A stretch of 64,000 nucleotides of DNA from NCBI GenBank assembly GCA_020850415.1, contig JADZER010000037.1, positions 248,001 through 312,000 of the forward strand, given 5' to 3'. This stretch comes from Phycisphaerales bacterium (lineage in GTDB: Bacteria; Planctomycetota; Phycisphaerae; Phycisphaerales; UBA1924). Under the pieces are notes generated by a model, which ran no database searches, was not told the DNA's origin, and worked only from the letters and a program-made list of their open reading frames with translations. How positions within the stretch are numbered: position 1 is the first letter of the stretch; the number at the start of each line of letters is the position of its first letter. Below are positions 1 through 8,384 of the stretch, piece after piece. The position numbers and the translations under genes were made by a program.

Positions 1-189
1 CGGGCGGTCGACGGGCTGGAGGCGGTCTGGGCGTATCAGGAGGCGCGGGGGTCCGACGGCGCCGACGCCGCGGGCATGGTCGCCGAGCTGCGCCGGATCC
101 AGACCGACCTGCGTCGCCTGGACGGCAAGCACTCGGTCGGGCGGTTGATCGATCGGACGCTCTCGCCCGCGGAGCGGCCAGGCCGCTGA
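1..189 (+). CDS. C-terminal fragment of an unidentified protein
   Basis: An open frame enters from the left edge and ends at TGA 187-189, leaving 62 residues. The segment is hydrophilic and predicted helical, with Leu/Arg-rich stretches such as AELRRIQTDLRRLDG. It ends 54 bases before the next start codon, on the same strand. Nothing in the fragment identifies a family, and the N-terminus lies outside the window. It could equally be the tail of an enzyme or of a helical-repeat protein. Confidence 0.55.
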   Translation, partial: RAVDGLEAVWAYQEARGSDGADAAGMVAELRRIQTDLRRLDGKHSVGRLIDRTLSPAERPGR

Positions 190-231
190 CTGACCATCCA
201 GGCCGCCGGCGAGCGGGCGGGGGCTGTGTTG

Positions 232-237
232 TACGAT
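232..237 (+). promoter_or_regulatory. -10 box (TACGAT), leaderless type
   Basis: TACGAT fits TANNNT and is followed by six bases and then ATG 244. There is no Shine-Dalgarno sequence, so transcription would begin at or next to the start codon. Confidence 0.5.
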
Positions 238-243
238 GGGTGC

Positions 244-1167
244 ATGACACACCCAGGCCGCAGGCTCGTCATCGCGGGGGGGAGCGGGTTTCTGGGCCGC
301 TCGCTGGCGGCCTGGATGGCCGGTCGCGGCTGGGAGGTCACGGTGCTGTCGCGGCACCCTCCCCGCGAGCCCGGGCCGTGGTCGCACGAGGTGTGGAGCG
401 CGGGCGTGGCGGGGGCGTGGGTGGAGCGGCTGGACGGCGCCGCCGCCGTGGTCAACCTCGCGGGCCGGACGGTCGATTGCGTCAAGACGCCCGACCATCA
501 GGACGAGATCGTGCGTTCGCGGGTGGAGTCGACGCTGGCGCTCGGGCGGGCGATGAGGGCGATCAAGAGCCCGCCGCGGGTCTGGGTGCAGATGTCCACG
601 GCCCACATCTACGGCGACCCGCCGGAGGCGCGGATCACGGAGGGTTCGGCGTTCGGCGTCGGGCTGGCGCCGACGGTCGGTCGGGCGTGGGAGGAGGCCT
701 TCGCGCAGTCGGTGCTCCCGGCCCAGCGCGCGGTGGTTCTCCGCACGAGCTTCGTGCTGGGGCGCGGGGGAGGGGCGCTGCGGCGTCTGGCCTTGCTCGC
801 CCGCCTGGGGCTCGGCGGGCGTGTGGGGCACGGGCGTCAGGGGATGAGCTGGATCCACGGGCGCGACATGGACCGCATCTTTGAGCGCGCGATCACGGAC
901 GACGGCATGCGCGGCGCCTACATCGCGAGCGCCCCCAACCCCGTGAGCCAGGCCGAGTTCATGCGCCGGCTGCGGCGTGCGCTCCGCGTGCCGATCGGCC
1001 TGCCCGCCCCCGGTCCGCTCGTCCGCCTCGGGGCCCCGCTGGTGATGCGGACCGACCCCGATCTGGCGCTGTACGGGCGGTACTGCCTGCCCGAGCGCCT
1101 GCTGGGCGAGGGGTTCGGGTTCGAGTTCGCGGAGCTGGGGCCGGCGCTGGCCGATGTGTGCGCGTGA
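244..1167 (+). CDS. TIGR01777/YfcH-family NAD(P)-dependent epimerase
   Basis: A 307-residue SDR-fold protein. The N-terminus has the Rossmann glycine motif GGSGFLG. The family landmarks VNLAGRTVD, an STAHIYGD stretch and the C-terminal domain ending near [10 protein letters not shown] match the TIGR01777 epimerase group (YfcH, SulA/SDR39U1). Family members are cytoplasmic nucleotide-sugar-like epimerases with poorly known substrates. ATG 244 is preferred to an in-frame GTG at 226 because a TACGAT -10 box lies between 226 and 244, so the GTG would precede the expected transcription start. It stands alone upstream of a Nudix gene that has its own -10 box. Confidence 0.85.
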   Translation: MTHPGRRLVIAGGSGFLGRSLAAWMAGRGWEVTVLSRHPPREPGPWSHEVWSAGVAGAWVERLDGAAAVVNLAGRTVDCVKTPDHQDEIVRSRVESTLALGRAMRAIKSPPRVWVQMSTAHIYGDPPEARITEGSAFGVGLAPTVGRAWEEAFAQSVLPAQRAVVLRTSFVLGRGGGALRRLALLARLGLGGRVGHGRQGMSWIHGRDMDRIFERAITDDGMRGAYIASAPNPVSQAEFMRRLRRALRVPIGLPAPGPLVRLGAPLVMRTDPDLALYGRYCLPERLLGEGFGFEFAELGPALADVCA

Positions 1168-1260
1168 CCGGCGGGGCGGTTTTCGGGCTTTGGGGGCGGC
1201 GTTTCTGGGCACGCGCCAGGCCGCCGATCGAACCCCGAGGCCCGCCGCGCCGGCCGCCCC

Positions 1261-1266
1261 TATGCT
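1261..1266 (+). promoter_or_regulatory. -10 box (TATGCT), leaderless type
   Basis: TATGCT is separated by seven bases (CCCGGCC) from ATG 1274. No ribosome-binding site is visible. The same CCCGGCC-ATG junction follows the TATACT box at 35678. Confidence 0.5.
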
Positions 1267-1273
1267 CCCGGCC

Positions 1274-1801
1274 ATGTCGCTCCTGCCCTATCGGATCGCC
1301 TGCCTCTGCGACCTGCGCGACGAGCGGGGGCGGGTGCTGCTGCTGCACAGGCTGAAGGCCCCGAACAAGGACCTGTACTCGCCGATCGGCGGCAAGCTGG
1401 ATATGGAATCGGGGGAGTCGCCGGCGCAGTGCGCGCAGCGGGAGATCCGGGAGGAGGCGGGGATCGAGGTGCCGATCGATCGGCTGCACCTGGTCGGCAT
1501 GATCTCCGAGGCGGGGTACGAGGGGTCGGGGCACTGGCTGCTGTTCTATTACCGCGTGCTGGGTCCGGTGGAGGTGGAGGCGGGGCAGATGAACGAGGGG
1601 CGTTTGGAGTGGCACGAGCCGGGGGCGATCGACGGGCTGAACCTGCCCGAGTCGGACCGGAAGGTGATCTGGCCGCTGGTGCGCCGTGCCGAGGCGCGGC
1701 GGGAGGGGGCGCTGCCCGGGTTCTTCGCGGTGCATATCGACTGCACGGGGCCCGAGATGGCGTGGACGGTCGAGCAGGAAGAACCGGCGCGGGGCGGGTG
1801 A
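1274..1801 (+). CDS. Nudix hydrolase
   Basis: A 175-residue cytoplasmic Nudix-fold protein. The hydrolase box is recognisable as GGKLDMESGESP followed by REIREEAGI, carrying the metal-binding glutamates. The spacing between the leading glycines and the first conserved Glu is two residues longer than in the usual GX5E...REUXEEXGU box, an apparent insertion of Glu-Ser. The family cleaves nucleoside diphosphates linked to another moiety; an 8-oxo-dGTP or ADP-ribose type substrate is possible but not determined. ATG 1274 is chosen because it directly follows a TATGCT -10 box. Longer in-frame extensions to 1154 are Arg/Pro-rich and look non-coding. Confidence 0.85.
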   Translation: MSLLPYRIACLCDLRDERGRVLLLHRLKAPNKDLYSPIGGKLDMESGESPAQCAQREIREEAGIEVPIDRLHLVGMISEAGYEGSGHWLLFYYRVLGPVEVEAGQMNEGRLEWHEPGAIDGLNLPESDRKVIWPLVRRAEARREGALPGFFAVHIDCTGPEMAWTVEQEEPARGG

Positions 1802-1854
1802 GGGGCGGGCCGGTGAGGCGAATCGCGGGGTGAATCGCCTTGGGGGCGCTTCCG

Positions 1855-1860
1855 TATACT
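1855..1860 (+). promoter_or_regulatory. -10 box (TATACT), leaderless type
   Basis: TATACT, then six bases (TGGGGT), then ATG 1867. No Shine-Dalgarno sequence precedes the start. Confidence 0.55.
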
Positions 1861-1866
1861 TGGGGT

Positions 1867-3744
1867 ATGGGTTCACATGCCGGGTTCAGGGCGGTGGGGG
1901 GGCGTTCCGGGCCGGGTGTCTGGAGGGTGTTGGCGCGTTTGGTGGTGGCGGTGGTCGCGCTGGGCGGGGGCGTGTTCGCGCCCGCGCAGACCGGGGGGGC
2001 TGGGCAGCCGGGCGGGGAGCCGGCCGGTCAGGTGGGGGGGCAGGCGGGCGGTCAGGCGGGCGCGCCGACCGGGGCTGTCCCCAGCCACCGTCAGGCGGAC
2101 AATGTGGCGATCATCACGATCGAGGGGGAGATCAACAAGATCACCTCGTACAGCTTCCAGCGTCGCCTGGCGATGGCGGAGGCTGGCGGGGCGGACGCGA
2201 TCGTGGTCGACCTCGACACGCCCGGCGGCGAGGTGGGGGCGGTGCTGGAGATCTGCGACGCGATCCGCAACAGCCCCATCAGCAACAGCGTCGCGTGGGT
2301 GAACCCGCAGGCGTACTCGGGCGGGGCGATCATCGCGCTGGCGTGCAAGGAGATCGTCACCACCCGGTCGGTCCATATGGGCGACGCGCTGCCGATCCGG
2401 CCGGACCTCATCGCCCGGTTCATGTCGATGGAGCAGGCCGAGCGGCAGAAGGTGACGGCGCCGCTGATCGCGGAGGTCGTCGGCTCGGCGCGGCTGCGGG
2501 GGTGGGACGAGTTCGTCGTCCAGGGCTTCGTCGCGCTGGGGGTCGAGCTCTGGTGGGTGACGGACACGCAGACGGGCAGGGGGATGGCGGTCAACGAGGC
2601 CGAGTACCGGATGCTGTTTGACGGGGAGCCGGCGCGGACGGGGGCGATGCTCGCGGCCACGCCGCTGTCGGGGGGCGGGGCCGCGGGTGCGGGGGACGCG
2701 GTGGACGCGGCGCCGGACCCGGCGGCGGGGCCCGACGACGCGGGCGGCTACCGCCCGGCCGGGCCGGCGCTCGACGCCCTGGAGGTCGATTCCACGCAGA
2801 TCGGGCGGCTGTCGCAGCGCCCGGTCCTCACCGGCGCCGACAGGGGCCGGTACAGGCTTGTTGGGTACCTGACCTCCGGCGAGGGGCCGATCACCCTGAA
2901 CGCCGACGAGTTGGCGCTGCTGGGGTTCGCGGCGAATGTGGACGCGGTCGGGGCCATCGCGCCGATCCTCAGCGACGCGGACCTGCAGGCGTTCATGGGG
3001 GCCAAGAACCTGCGGCGCATCGCGCCGAGCTGGTCGGAGACCTTTGTCGCGCTCTCCACCTCGATGGTCGTCCGCGGGCTGCTCATCACGGTCTTTCTGG
3101 TGATGCTGTTCCTCGAGATGTCCCACCCGGGCGTGGGCGTGCCCGGGGCGATCGCGCTGGTCGCGCTGGTCGGGCTGCTGGCGCCGCCGGCCCTGATCGG
3201 GATGGCGAGCTGGTGGGAGATCGGGGCGATCGTGCTGGGCATCGTGCTCCTGCTGACGGAGGTGTTCATCCTCCCGGGCTTCGGCATCCCCGGGGTCGTG
3301 GGGCTGCTGCTGCTCTTCGGCGGCTTGCTTGGGACCTTTGTCGGGGAGACGGGGGGGTTGTTCCCCGACAGCCCGACCGAGCAGGACAACCTGCTGTTCG
3401 GCCTCCTGACGATGGTGCTGAGCCTGGTTACGACGGTCGTCGTGATGTACTACCTCGGCAAGCACTTCGGCTCGCTGCCGATCCTCGGGCGGCTTATCCT
3501 GAGTGACGACAACGACGGGGCGGACGGGCTGCTCGCCTCGATCCCCGTGGGGGACAGCCACCTCCCGGCGGTGGGGGAGGTCGGCCGGGCGATCACCCCG
3601 CTGCGTCCCTCGGGGCGCGGGCAGTTCGGGGACCGCGTGGTCGATATCGTCTGCGACCTCGGGTATGTTGATGCGGGCTCCACGGTCCGCGTCGTCGCGG
3701 CCGACAGGTTCCGCGTGGTGGTCGAGGCGGTCGGCTCGGCCTGA
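1867..3744 (+). CDS. NfeD-family membrane-bound ClpP-class serine protease, long form
   Basis: A 625-residue protein with the long NfeD layout. An N-terminal signal or anchor segment is followed by a linker rich in Gly and Gln. Then comes a ClpP/SppA-like domain (VDLDTPGGEV, and AYSGGAIIALA with the presumed nucleophile Ser), a Gly/Ala-rich insert around residues 265-300, four or five hydrophobic membrane segments (about 400-530), and a C-terminal OB-fold NfeD domain (GRAITPLRPSG). The family works with flotillins at membrane microdomains. It is followed 22 bases later by a short NfeD protein and then by FloA, the same partnership as in Bacillus yqeZ-floA. The start follows a TATACT box, so the message is probably leaderless. 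Confidence 0.88.
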   Translation: MGSHAGFRAVGGRSGPGVWRVLARLVVAVVALGGGVFAPAQTGGAGQPGGEPAGQVGGQAGGQAGAPTGAVPSHRQADNVAIITIEGEINKITSYSFQRRLAMAEAGGADAIVVDLDTPGGEVGAVLEICDAIRNSPISNSVAWVNPQAYSGGAIIALACKEIVTTRSVHMGDALPIRPDLIARFMSMEQAERQKVTAPLIAEVVGSARLRGWDEFVVQGFVALGVELWWVTDTQTGRGMAVNEAEYRMLFDGEPARTGAMLAATPLSGGGAAGAGDAVDAAPDPAAGPDDAGGYRPAGPALDALEVDSTQIGRLSQRPVLTGADRGRYRLVGYLTSGEGPITLNADELALLGFAANVDAVGAIAPILSDADLQAFMGAKNLRRIAPSWSETFVALSTSMVVRGLLITVFLVMLFLEMSHPGVGVPGAIALVALVGLLAPPALIGMASWWEIGAIVLGIVLLLTEVFILPGFGIPGVVGLLLLFGGLLGTFVGETGGLFPDSPTEQDNLLFGLLTMVLSLVTTVVVMYYLGKHFGSLPILGRLILSDDNDGADGLLASIPVGDSHLPAVGEVGRAITPLRPSGRGQFGDRVVDIVCDLGYVDAGSTVRVVAADRFRVVVEAVGSA

Positions 3745-3766
3745 GCGATCGGGAAGGGAAGGGTCT

Positions 3767-4279
3767 TTGGACGGGAACACGGTGCTGCTTGTCGGGCTTG
3801 GTCTCTTGGCGGCGTCGCTGCTGCTGGTGATCGCGGAGGTGTTCCTGCCGTCGGCGGGCCTGCTCTCGATCGGGGCGGGGGCCGCGGCGATCGCGGGGAT
3901 CATCGTGCTTTTCCGGCACCCCGACGGCCCGACCTGGGGCTTCATCGGCGTCGGGCTGGTGCTTGTCGGTGCGCCGGCGACGATCAGCATGGCGCTGAAG
4001 GTGTGGCCGAGCACGCCGATCGGCCGGAAGATGCTGCTTGGCGAGATGACCGAGGAGCAGCTCGAGGCGAAGCGTCAGGCGGAGATCGACGCGCGCGAGC
4101 GGCGCCGGGCGCTGGTGGGGGCCGAGGGCGAGGTGGTGACGCCGCTGCGCCCGGTGGGGGTCGTGCGGATCGCCGACCAGCGGTACGACGCGCTGGCGGA
4201 GACGGGGATCATCGAGACCGGGCAGCGGGTGCGGGTGACGGCGGTGCAGGACCATCAGATCAAGGTGCGGGCGGTGTGA
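3767..4279 (+). CDS. Short NfeD-domain membrane protein
   Basis: A 170-residue protein. Two or three transmembrane helices (about residues 5-75) are followed by a charged linker (EEQLEAKRQAEIDARERRR) and a C-terminal NfeD OB-fold domain with GEVVTPLRPVG. That motif is shared with the end of the preceding long NfeD protein, so the two are paralogues of the C-terminal half. The start is taken as TTG 3767, after a purine-rich GGGAAGGGAAGGG stretch; no ATG occurs before the first membrane helix. It lies between the long NfeD gene and floA and probably acts as a flotillin partner. Confidence 0.8.
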   Translation: MDGNTVLLVGLGLLAASLLLVIAEVFLPSAGLLSIGAGAAAIAGIIVLFRHPDGPTWGFIGVGLVLVGAPATISMALKVWPSTPIGRKMLLGEMTEEQLEAKRQAEIDARERRRALVGAEGEVVTPLRPVGVVRIADQRYDALAETGIIETGQRVRVTAVQDHQIKVRAV

Positions 4280-4353
4280 TGCCGGCGGGGATTGACCGGC
4301 GGCGGCGCGGGGCGTGGGGTGCGGCGTTTGGGGCGGGTGAGCAGGCCCGGGCG

Positions 4354-4359
4354 TATACT
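4354..4359 (+). promoter_or_regulatory. -10 box (TATACT) for floA
   Basis: TATACT lies about 55 bases before ATG 4414. It would give a leader of about 48 bases containing an AAGGAG ribosome-binding site at 4403-4408. This is a normal leadered arrangement, unlike many other genes in the window. Confidence 0.45.
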
Positions 4360-4413
4360 GGGCGGGTGGGTTGATGTGGGTGGGTTGAATACCGGGTGCA
4401 CCAAGGAGCGGAC

Positions 4414-5544
4414 ATGGAACGCCGATCGCTACAACTCGCCGGACGCCTCGCGGCGTTGGCGATTCTCGTCTCCCCGGCCGTTGCTCTCGCCCAGCGCGGC
4501 GGCACCGGCGCCGGCGGCACCGGCGGCGGCGGGCTGCCGAAGGAGGCCGTCATCGCGATCCTGGTGGTCGTCGGGCTGGCGGTCGTCATCGGGCTGTTTC
4601 TCATCGGCCAGTTCATCAACCTGTACATCCAGGCGCTGCTGTCCAAGGCCCCGGTGGGGATCTTCGAGCTGATCGGGATGCGGCTGCGGAAGGTCGATAT
4701 CCGGACGATCGTGTACAGCCGCATCCGGGCGGTGAAGTCGGGGATGCAGATCTCGACCAACCAGCTGGAGACGCACTACCTCGCGGGCGGTCGGGTTCCC
4801 AATGTGGTCTCGGCGCTGATCGCGGCGCAGAAGGCGCGGATCGACCTGGACTTTGATACCTCCTGCGCCATCGACCTGGCCGGGCGCGACATCCTCGACG
4901 CGGTGAACACGAGCGTGAACCCGAAGGTGATCGACTGCCCGAACCCGGCGGGCGGGCGCCCGACGATCGACGCGGTGGCGAAGGACGGCATCCAGCTCAA
5001 GGCCCGGACGCGGGTGACGGTGCGGACCAACCTCGCGAGGCTGGTCGGCGGGGCGACCGAGGAGACGGTCGTCGCGCGTGTGGGCGAGGGCATCGTGTCG
5101 GCGATCGGCTCGGCGGACAGCCACAAGCAGGTGCTGGAGAATCCGGACCGGATCTCCAAGGCGGTGATGGCCCGCGGGCTGGACGCGGGGACGGCGTTCG
5201 AGATCCTGTCGATCGACATCGCGGATATCGATGTGGGGGAGAACATCGGGGCCAAGCTGCAGGCCGACCAGGCGGAGGCCGACAAGCGGCGGTTCCAGGC
5301 GGAGGCCGAGAAGCGCCGCGCGATGGCGGTCGCGCAGGAGCAGGAGTTCAAGGCGGAGATCCAGAAGAACCAGGCGCTGGTGGTGCTGGCCCAGGCCGAT
5401 GTGCCCCGGGCGATCGCCGACGCGTTCCGCGCGGGCCGCCTGGGCGTGATGGACTACTACCGGCTGCAGAACATCCAGGCGGACACGGGGATGCGCAGCG
5501 CCATCGCCGGCGACGGGTCGGACAAGGGCCGGCCCCCGGCCTAG
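4414..5544 (+). CDS. floA: Flotillin-like protein FloA
   Basis: A 376-residue FloA (UPF0365/YqfA) protein. An N-terminal signal-like segment ending near LAQRGG is followed by a low-complexity Gly/Thr stretch and a hydrophobic hairpin (about residues 45-75). Next comes the highly conserved PHB-like core ([34 protein letters not shown] and [10 protein letters not shown] stretches) and a C-terminal Ala/Glu-rich coiled coil (about 285-330). FloA oligomerises on the inner leaflet and organises lipid microdomains. The two upstream NfeD genes are its usual partners. The start has an AAGGAG site five bases upstream. The Gly-rich insert before the membrane hairpin is longer than in Bacillus FloA. Confidence 0.92.
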   Translation: MERRSLQLAGRLAALAILVSPAVALAQRGGTGAGGTGGGGLPKEAVIAILVVVGLAVVIGLFLIGQFINLYIQALLSKAPVGIFELIGMRLRKVDIRTIVYSRIRAVKSGMQISTNQLETHYLAGGRVPNVVSALIAAQKARIDLDFDTSCAIDLAGRDILDAVNTSVNPKVIDCPNPAGGRPTIDAVAKDGIQLKARTRVTVRTNLARLVGGATEETVVARVGEGIVSAIGSADSHKQVLENPDRISKAVMARGLDAGTAFEILSIDIADIDVGENIGAKLQADQAEADKRRFQAEAEKRRAMAVAQEQEFKAEIQKNQALVVLAQADVPRAIADAFRAGRLGVMDYYRLQNIQADTGMRSAIAGDGSDKGRPPA

Positions 5545-5633
5545 CGCGTCGCACCGGGCGTCCCGCGGGCGCCGGACGGGTCGTCGGGGCGGTCTGCGAG
5601 CGCGGGGACGGATCGCGCACACGGGAGTGGATC

Positions 5634-6083
5634 ATGGCCGAGCTCGAATCTAGCACCCGCATCGACGCCCCGCCCGCGAGGGTCTGGGAGTTGATGACCG
5701 ATCTGGCCGGGGCGGCCGGGCGCATCGGGGCGATCAAGTCGATCGAGGTGCTCACGGACCAGCCGTTCGGCGTGGGCACGCGCTGGCGCGAGACGCGGGT
5801 CATGTTCGGCAAGGAGGCGACCGAGGAGATGACGGTCACCGCGCTCACGCCGGGCGAGAGCTACACGACCGAGGCGGAGAGCTGCGGGTGCCACTACACC
5901 TGCGTGGTGCGGGTCGCGCCCGAGGGCGACGGCTCGGTGCTCTCGATGTCGATGCACGCCCGTGGCGTCACGCTGTTCGGGCGGGTGATGGGCGCGATCA
6001 TGACGCCGCTGATGAAGGGGATGGCGTGCAAGGCGTTCGCCAAGGACCTGCAGGACATCAAGGCGGCGGCCGAGCGGGGCTGA
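5634..6083 (+). CDS. SRPBCC-superfamily protein (polyketide cyclase/START-like)
   Basis: A 149-residue soluble protein with the SRPBCC signature. It starts with ESSTRIDAPPARVWELMTDL, has a central GVGTRWRETR strand, and ends in an amphipathic C-terminal helix (about residues 120-148). This fold binds small hydrophobic ligands in a deep cavity; no ligand can be inferred. ATG 5634 sits 89 bases after floA, with a GGGAGTGG stretch upstream. It may be cotranscribed with floA, but the gap allows an independent promoter. Confidence 0.8.
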   Translation: MAELESSTRIDAPPARVWELMTDLAGAAGRIGAIKSIEVLTDQPFGVGTRWRETRVMFGKEATEEMTVTALTPGESYTTEAESCGCHYTCVVRVAPEGDGSVLSMSMHARGVTLFGRVMGAIMTPLMKGMACKAFAKDLQDIKAAAERG

Positions 6084-6108
6084 TCGCGGGTGGGGCTGAT
6101 CGCTGGTG

Positions 6109-6702
6109 CTATTTGTCGCCGGGGTCTTGGACGGGCGGCGGCCCGGCGGCCTCGCCGAGGACGCGGGCGATGGTCTGGCCGGCCTCGTCGTAGCGGGCGA
6201 GGGCGTAGTCGCGGGCGGCTCGCCGGGCCTTGTCGCGAGTGTTCAGGTCGGCCCCGGCGTTGAGCAGGGCGAAGACGGCCTCGACATGGCCGGCGCCGGC
6301 GGCGGCCATGAGGGCGGTTCGTCCGTTGTCGTCGGTGCCGTTGGGGTCGGCGCCGGCCCCGAGCATGGCGGAGAGGGCCGCGAGGTCGCCGCGGTCGGCG
6401 GCCTCGACCAGGGTGGCGGGTGGGGTGGCGGGCGGGGCGTTCGGCTCCGTGGTCGGGCCGGGGTCCTGCGTGGCGTCGGTGGCCGGGGCGTGCGTCGTGT
6501 CGGTGGTCTGGTCGATGACGGTCACGGCGTCGTCGGGGTCCGGGGTGGCGGGGGCGGGGCGGCTGGTGTCGCCGGTCGGCGGGGGTTCGGCCGGGCCGGT
6601 CGGTTGGGCGGGGGGTTTGCGGCTGAAGACGGCGTAACCGATCACGGCCGCGGCGACGAGGATCGCGGCGGCGACCAGCACTGAGTTTGAGCGTTGCGCC
6701 AT
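6109..6702 (-). CDS. Membrane-anchored ankyrin-repeat protein
   Basis: A 197-residue protein. A single N-terminal hydrophobic helix (about residues 8-26) is followed by a Pro/Thr/Asp-rich linker (about 28-100), then two to three ankyrin repeats (EAADRGDLAALSAMLGAGADPNG and NGRTALMAAAGAGHVEAVFALLNAGAD). Ankyrin arrays mediate protein-protein contacts, here probably outside the cytoplasmic membrane. The start at 6702 is preferred to an in-frame ATG at 6735 because GGAGG precedes it at good spacing and a TACCAT -10 box overlaps the upstream ATG. It converges with the SRPBCC gene. Confidence 0.78.
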   Translation of the reverse strand: MAQRSNSVLVAAAILVAAAVIGYAVFSRKPPAQPTGPAEPPPTGDTSRPAPATPDPDDAVTVIDQTTDTTHAPATDATQDPGPTTEPNAPPATPPATLVEAADRGDLAALSAMLGAGADPNGTDDNGRTALMAAAGAGHVEAVFALLNAGADLNTRDKARRAARDYALARYDEAGQTIARVLGEAAGPPPVQDPGDK

Positions 6703-6792
6703 GGGTTTGCCCTCCGTGCTTGAGGTTGTGGGCATGGTACCGCGCGGGTGGGGGCGCTGGGTTCAGGGCTCGGAGGGCCGGGCTGCCCAATG

Positions 6793-6935
6793 CCGTGAAC
6801 TCTCAGCGTGCTCGGAGAGATTGCGGCGCCGGGATGGTCGAGCGTTGAAGAAGGAGGAGGGGAAGAGCCCTCTCGCCAGCCCTCTCCCGCGGGGCCCTTC
6901 TCAGGGGTAGGCGGAGAGGGGGCCGGATGGCGACG
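6793..6935. repeat. Dispersed intergenic repeat, copy 1
   Basis: This stretch aligns with 11024-11144 over about 110-140 bases. Shared blocks include GGCGCCGGGATGGTCG, GCGTTGAAGAAG and GAGGGGAAGAGCCCTCTC, and both end in GAGAGGGGGCCGGA. No coding capacity is apparent. A partial third copy of its opening motif (GTGAACTTCCGGCGTGCTCGG) occurs near 11213. Confidence 0.7.
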
Positions 6936-6991
6936 CTTGATGAGCACGGGGTTGATGTCTGAAGTTCAGGGCGTTGCGTGCCACCGGGATT

Positions 6992-7010
6992 CACGGCTCG
7001 GAGAGCCGTG
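6992..7010. terminator. Perfect hairpin downstream of the dehydrogenase gene
   Basis: CACGGCTC-GGA-GAGCCGTG forms an 8-bp perfect stem with a three-base loop, 16 bases beyond the minus-strand stop at 7027. There is no T-tract, so it may instead be an mRNA-stabilising structure or a dispersed palindromic repeat. Confidence 0.45.
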
Positions 7011-7026
7011 CCACCTGGGGCGCGGG

Positions 7027-8181
7027 TCAGAGCTTTGCGGCGACGGCCTGGGCCATCTGGGTGGTGGTGGCGGCGCCGGGGGCGCCGGCCTTGACGCCGG
7101 CCATGTCGTAGGTTCGGACCTTGCCCTCGGCGATGACGGCGACGACGGCGGCCTCGAGTCGTTCGGCCTTGTCGGCCTCGCCCATCCAGTCGAGCATCAT
7201 CTTGGCGGTGAGGATCATGGCGATGGGGTTGACGACATCCTTGCCGGCGTACTTGGGGGCGGAGCCGTGGGTGGGCTCGAAGACGGCGTACTTGTCGCCG
7301 ATGTTGGCCGCAGGGGCGAAGCCGAGCCCGCCGACGAGGCCGGCGCAGAGGTCGCTGACGATATCGCCGAACATGTTCTCGGCGACGAGGACATCGTAAT
7401 CGTGGGGGTTCTTGAGCATCCACATGCATATGGCGTCGATGTTGGCCTCGCCGGCCTGAATGGCGGGGTAGTGCTTGGCGACCTCGCGGAAGGTGCGGGT
7501 CATGAGGCCGCCGGTCTCGCGGAGGACATTGGGCTTCTCGACGAGGGTGACGCTCTTCCGGCCGAACTTTCTGGCGAACTCGAAGGCCTGTCGGCAGATG
7601 CTCTCGCAGCCCTGTCGGCTCATGATGCGTGTGGAGAGGGCGACATTCTCGAGGCCCTTCTTGAACCACTTCTTCATGCGGTCGGGGTGTCCGACCTGGG
7701 GGTCGGCCATGGCGGTGGCGACCTTGTCGGGGAGCGGGAACCACTCGATGCCGCCGTACATGCCCTCGGTGTTCTCGCGGAAGACGACGAGGTCGATGTC
7801 GTCGCCGAGCCGGTTGAGCGGGTTGCCCTTGTAGGCCTTGCAGGGGCGGAGGTTGGTGTGCAGGTCGAAGAGCTGGCGGAGCTTGACGATGGGGGAGAAG
7901 TAGCTGAGTCCCTTGTTGCGGAGGGAGGGGTCGAGCTCCTTGGCGGCCTCTCCGGTGGGCTTGCTGGTGATCGCCCCGAAGAGGGCGCAGTCGGTGCTGT
8001 TGAGGATGTTGATGGTTCGGTCGGGGAGCGGGTTTCCCTCGCGGCACCAGAAGTCCCAGCCGATGTCGGCGGGGGTGTACTGTGCGTCGAGGCCGAGGCG
8101 GTCGAGCACGATCCTGGTCGCGTCCATCACATCGTTGCCGACGCCGTCGCCGGGCATCCAGGCGATCTTGTACTTGGCCAT
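7027..8181 (-). CDS. Isocitrate/homoisocitrate/isopropylmalate dehydrogenase-family enzyme
   Basis: A 384-residue beta-decarboxylating dehydrogenase. Landmarks are the N-terminal IAWMPGDGVGNDV, the substrate-loop region SPIVKLRQLFDLHTNLRP, VVFRENTEGMYGG, and the cofactor region EPTHGSAPKYAGKDVVNPIA. The family performs NAD(P)-dependent oxidative decarboxylation of (R)-malate derivatives with Mg2+ or Mn2+. The SPIV-x-LR pattern recalls homoisocitrate dehydrogenases (yeast Lys12), but most of the sequence is isocitrate-dehydrogenase-like, so the substrate is unresolved. A Lys4-like homoaconitase lies 3 kb upstream on the same strand, which makes a homocitrate-to-2-oxoadipate role worth testing. 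The start has AAGGAG upstream. Confidence 0.82.
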   Translation of the reverse strand: MAKYKIAWMPGDGVGNDVMDATRIVLDRLGLDAQYTPADIGWDFWCREGNPLPDRTINILNSTDCALFGAITSKPTGEAAKELDPSLRNKGLSYFSPIVKLRQLFDLHTNLRPCKAYKGNPLNRLGDDIDLVVFRENTEGMYGGIEWFPLPDKVATAMADPQVGHPDRMKKWFKKGLENVALSTRIMSRQGCESICRQAFEFARKFGRKSVTLVEKPNVLRETGGLMTRTFREVAKHYPAIQAGEANIDAICMWMLKNPHDYDVLVAENMFGDIVSDLCAGLVGGLGFAPAANIGDKYAVFEPTHGSAPKYAGKDVVNPIAMILTAKMMLDWMGEADKAERLEAAVVAVIAEGKVRTYDMAGVKAGAPGAATTTQMAQAVAAKL

Positions 8182-8370
8182 GGCTGGAGAACTCCTTGGT
8201 GCCGTCGCGGGGTCCCCGACCCGGGGTCTCTGCGCGGGCGAGACTGCCCGGCCGGGCACTGCCCCGGCGGGGGCGATCAGGATGGTAGCCCGTCGCCCGG
8301 GCGCCGGGGACGCGCGGGGGTGTGGCGCGGGGGTCGCTCCGGGCCCCTCGCGGCGGGGCGGCTGTGCCGC

Positions 8371-8376
8371 TAGACT
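8371..8376 (+). promoter_or_regulatory. -10 box (TAGACT), leaderless type
   Basis: TAGACT, eight bases (GCCGTCCC), then ATG 8385. No Shine-Dalgarno sequence is present in the spacer. Confidence 0.5.
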
Positions 8377-8384
8377 GCCGTCCC

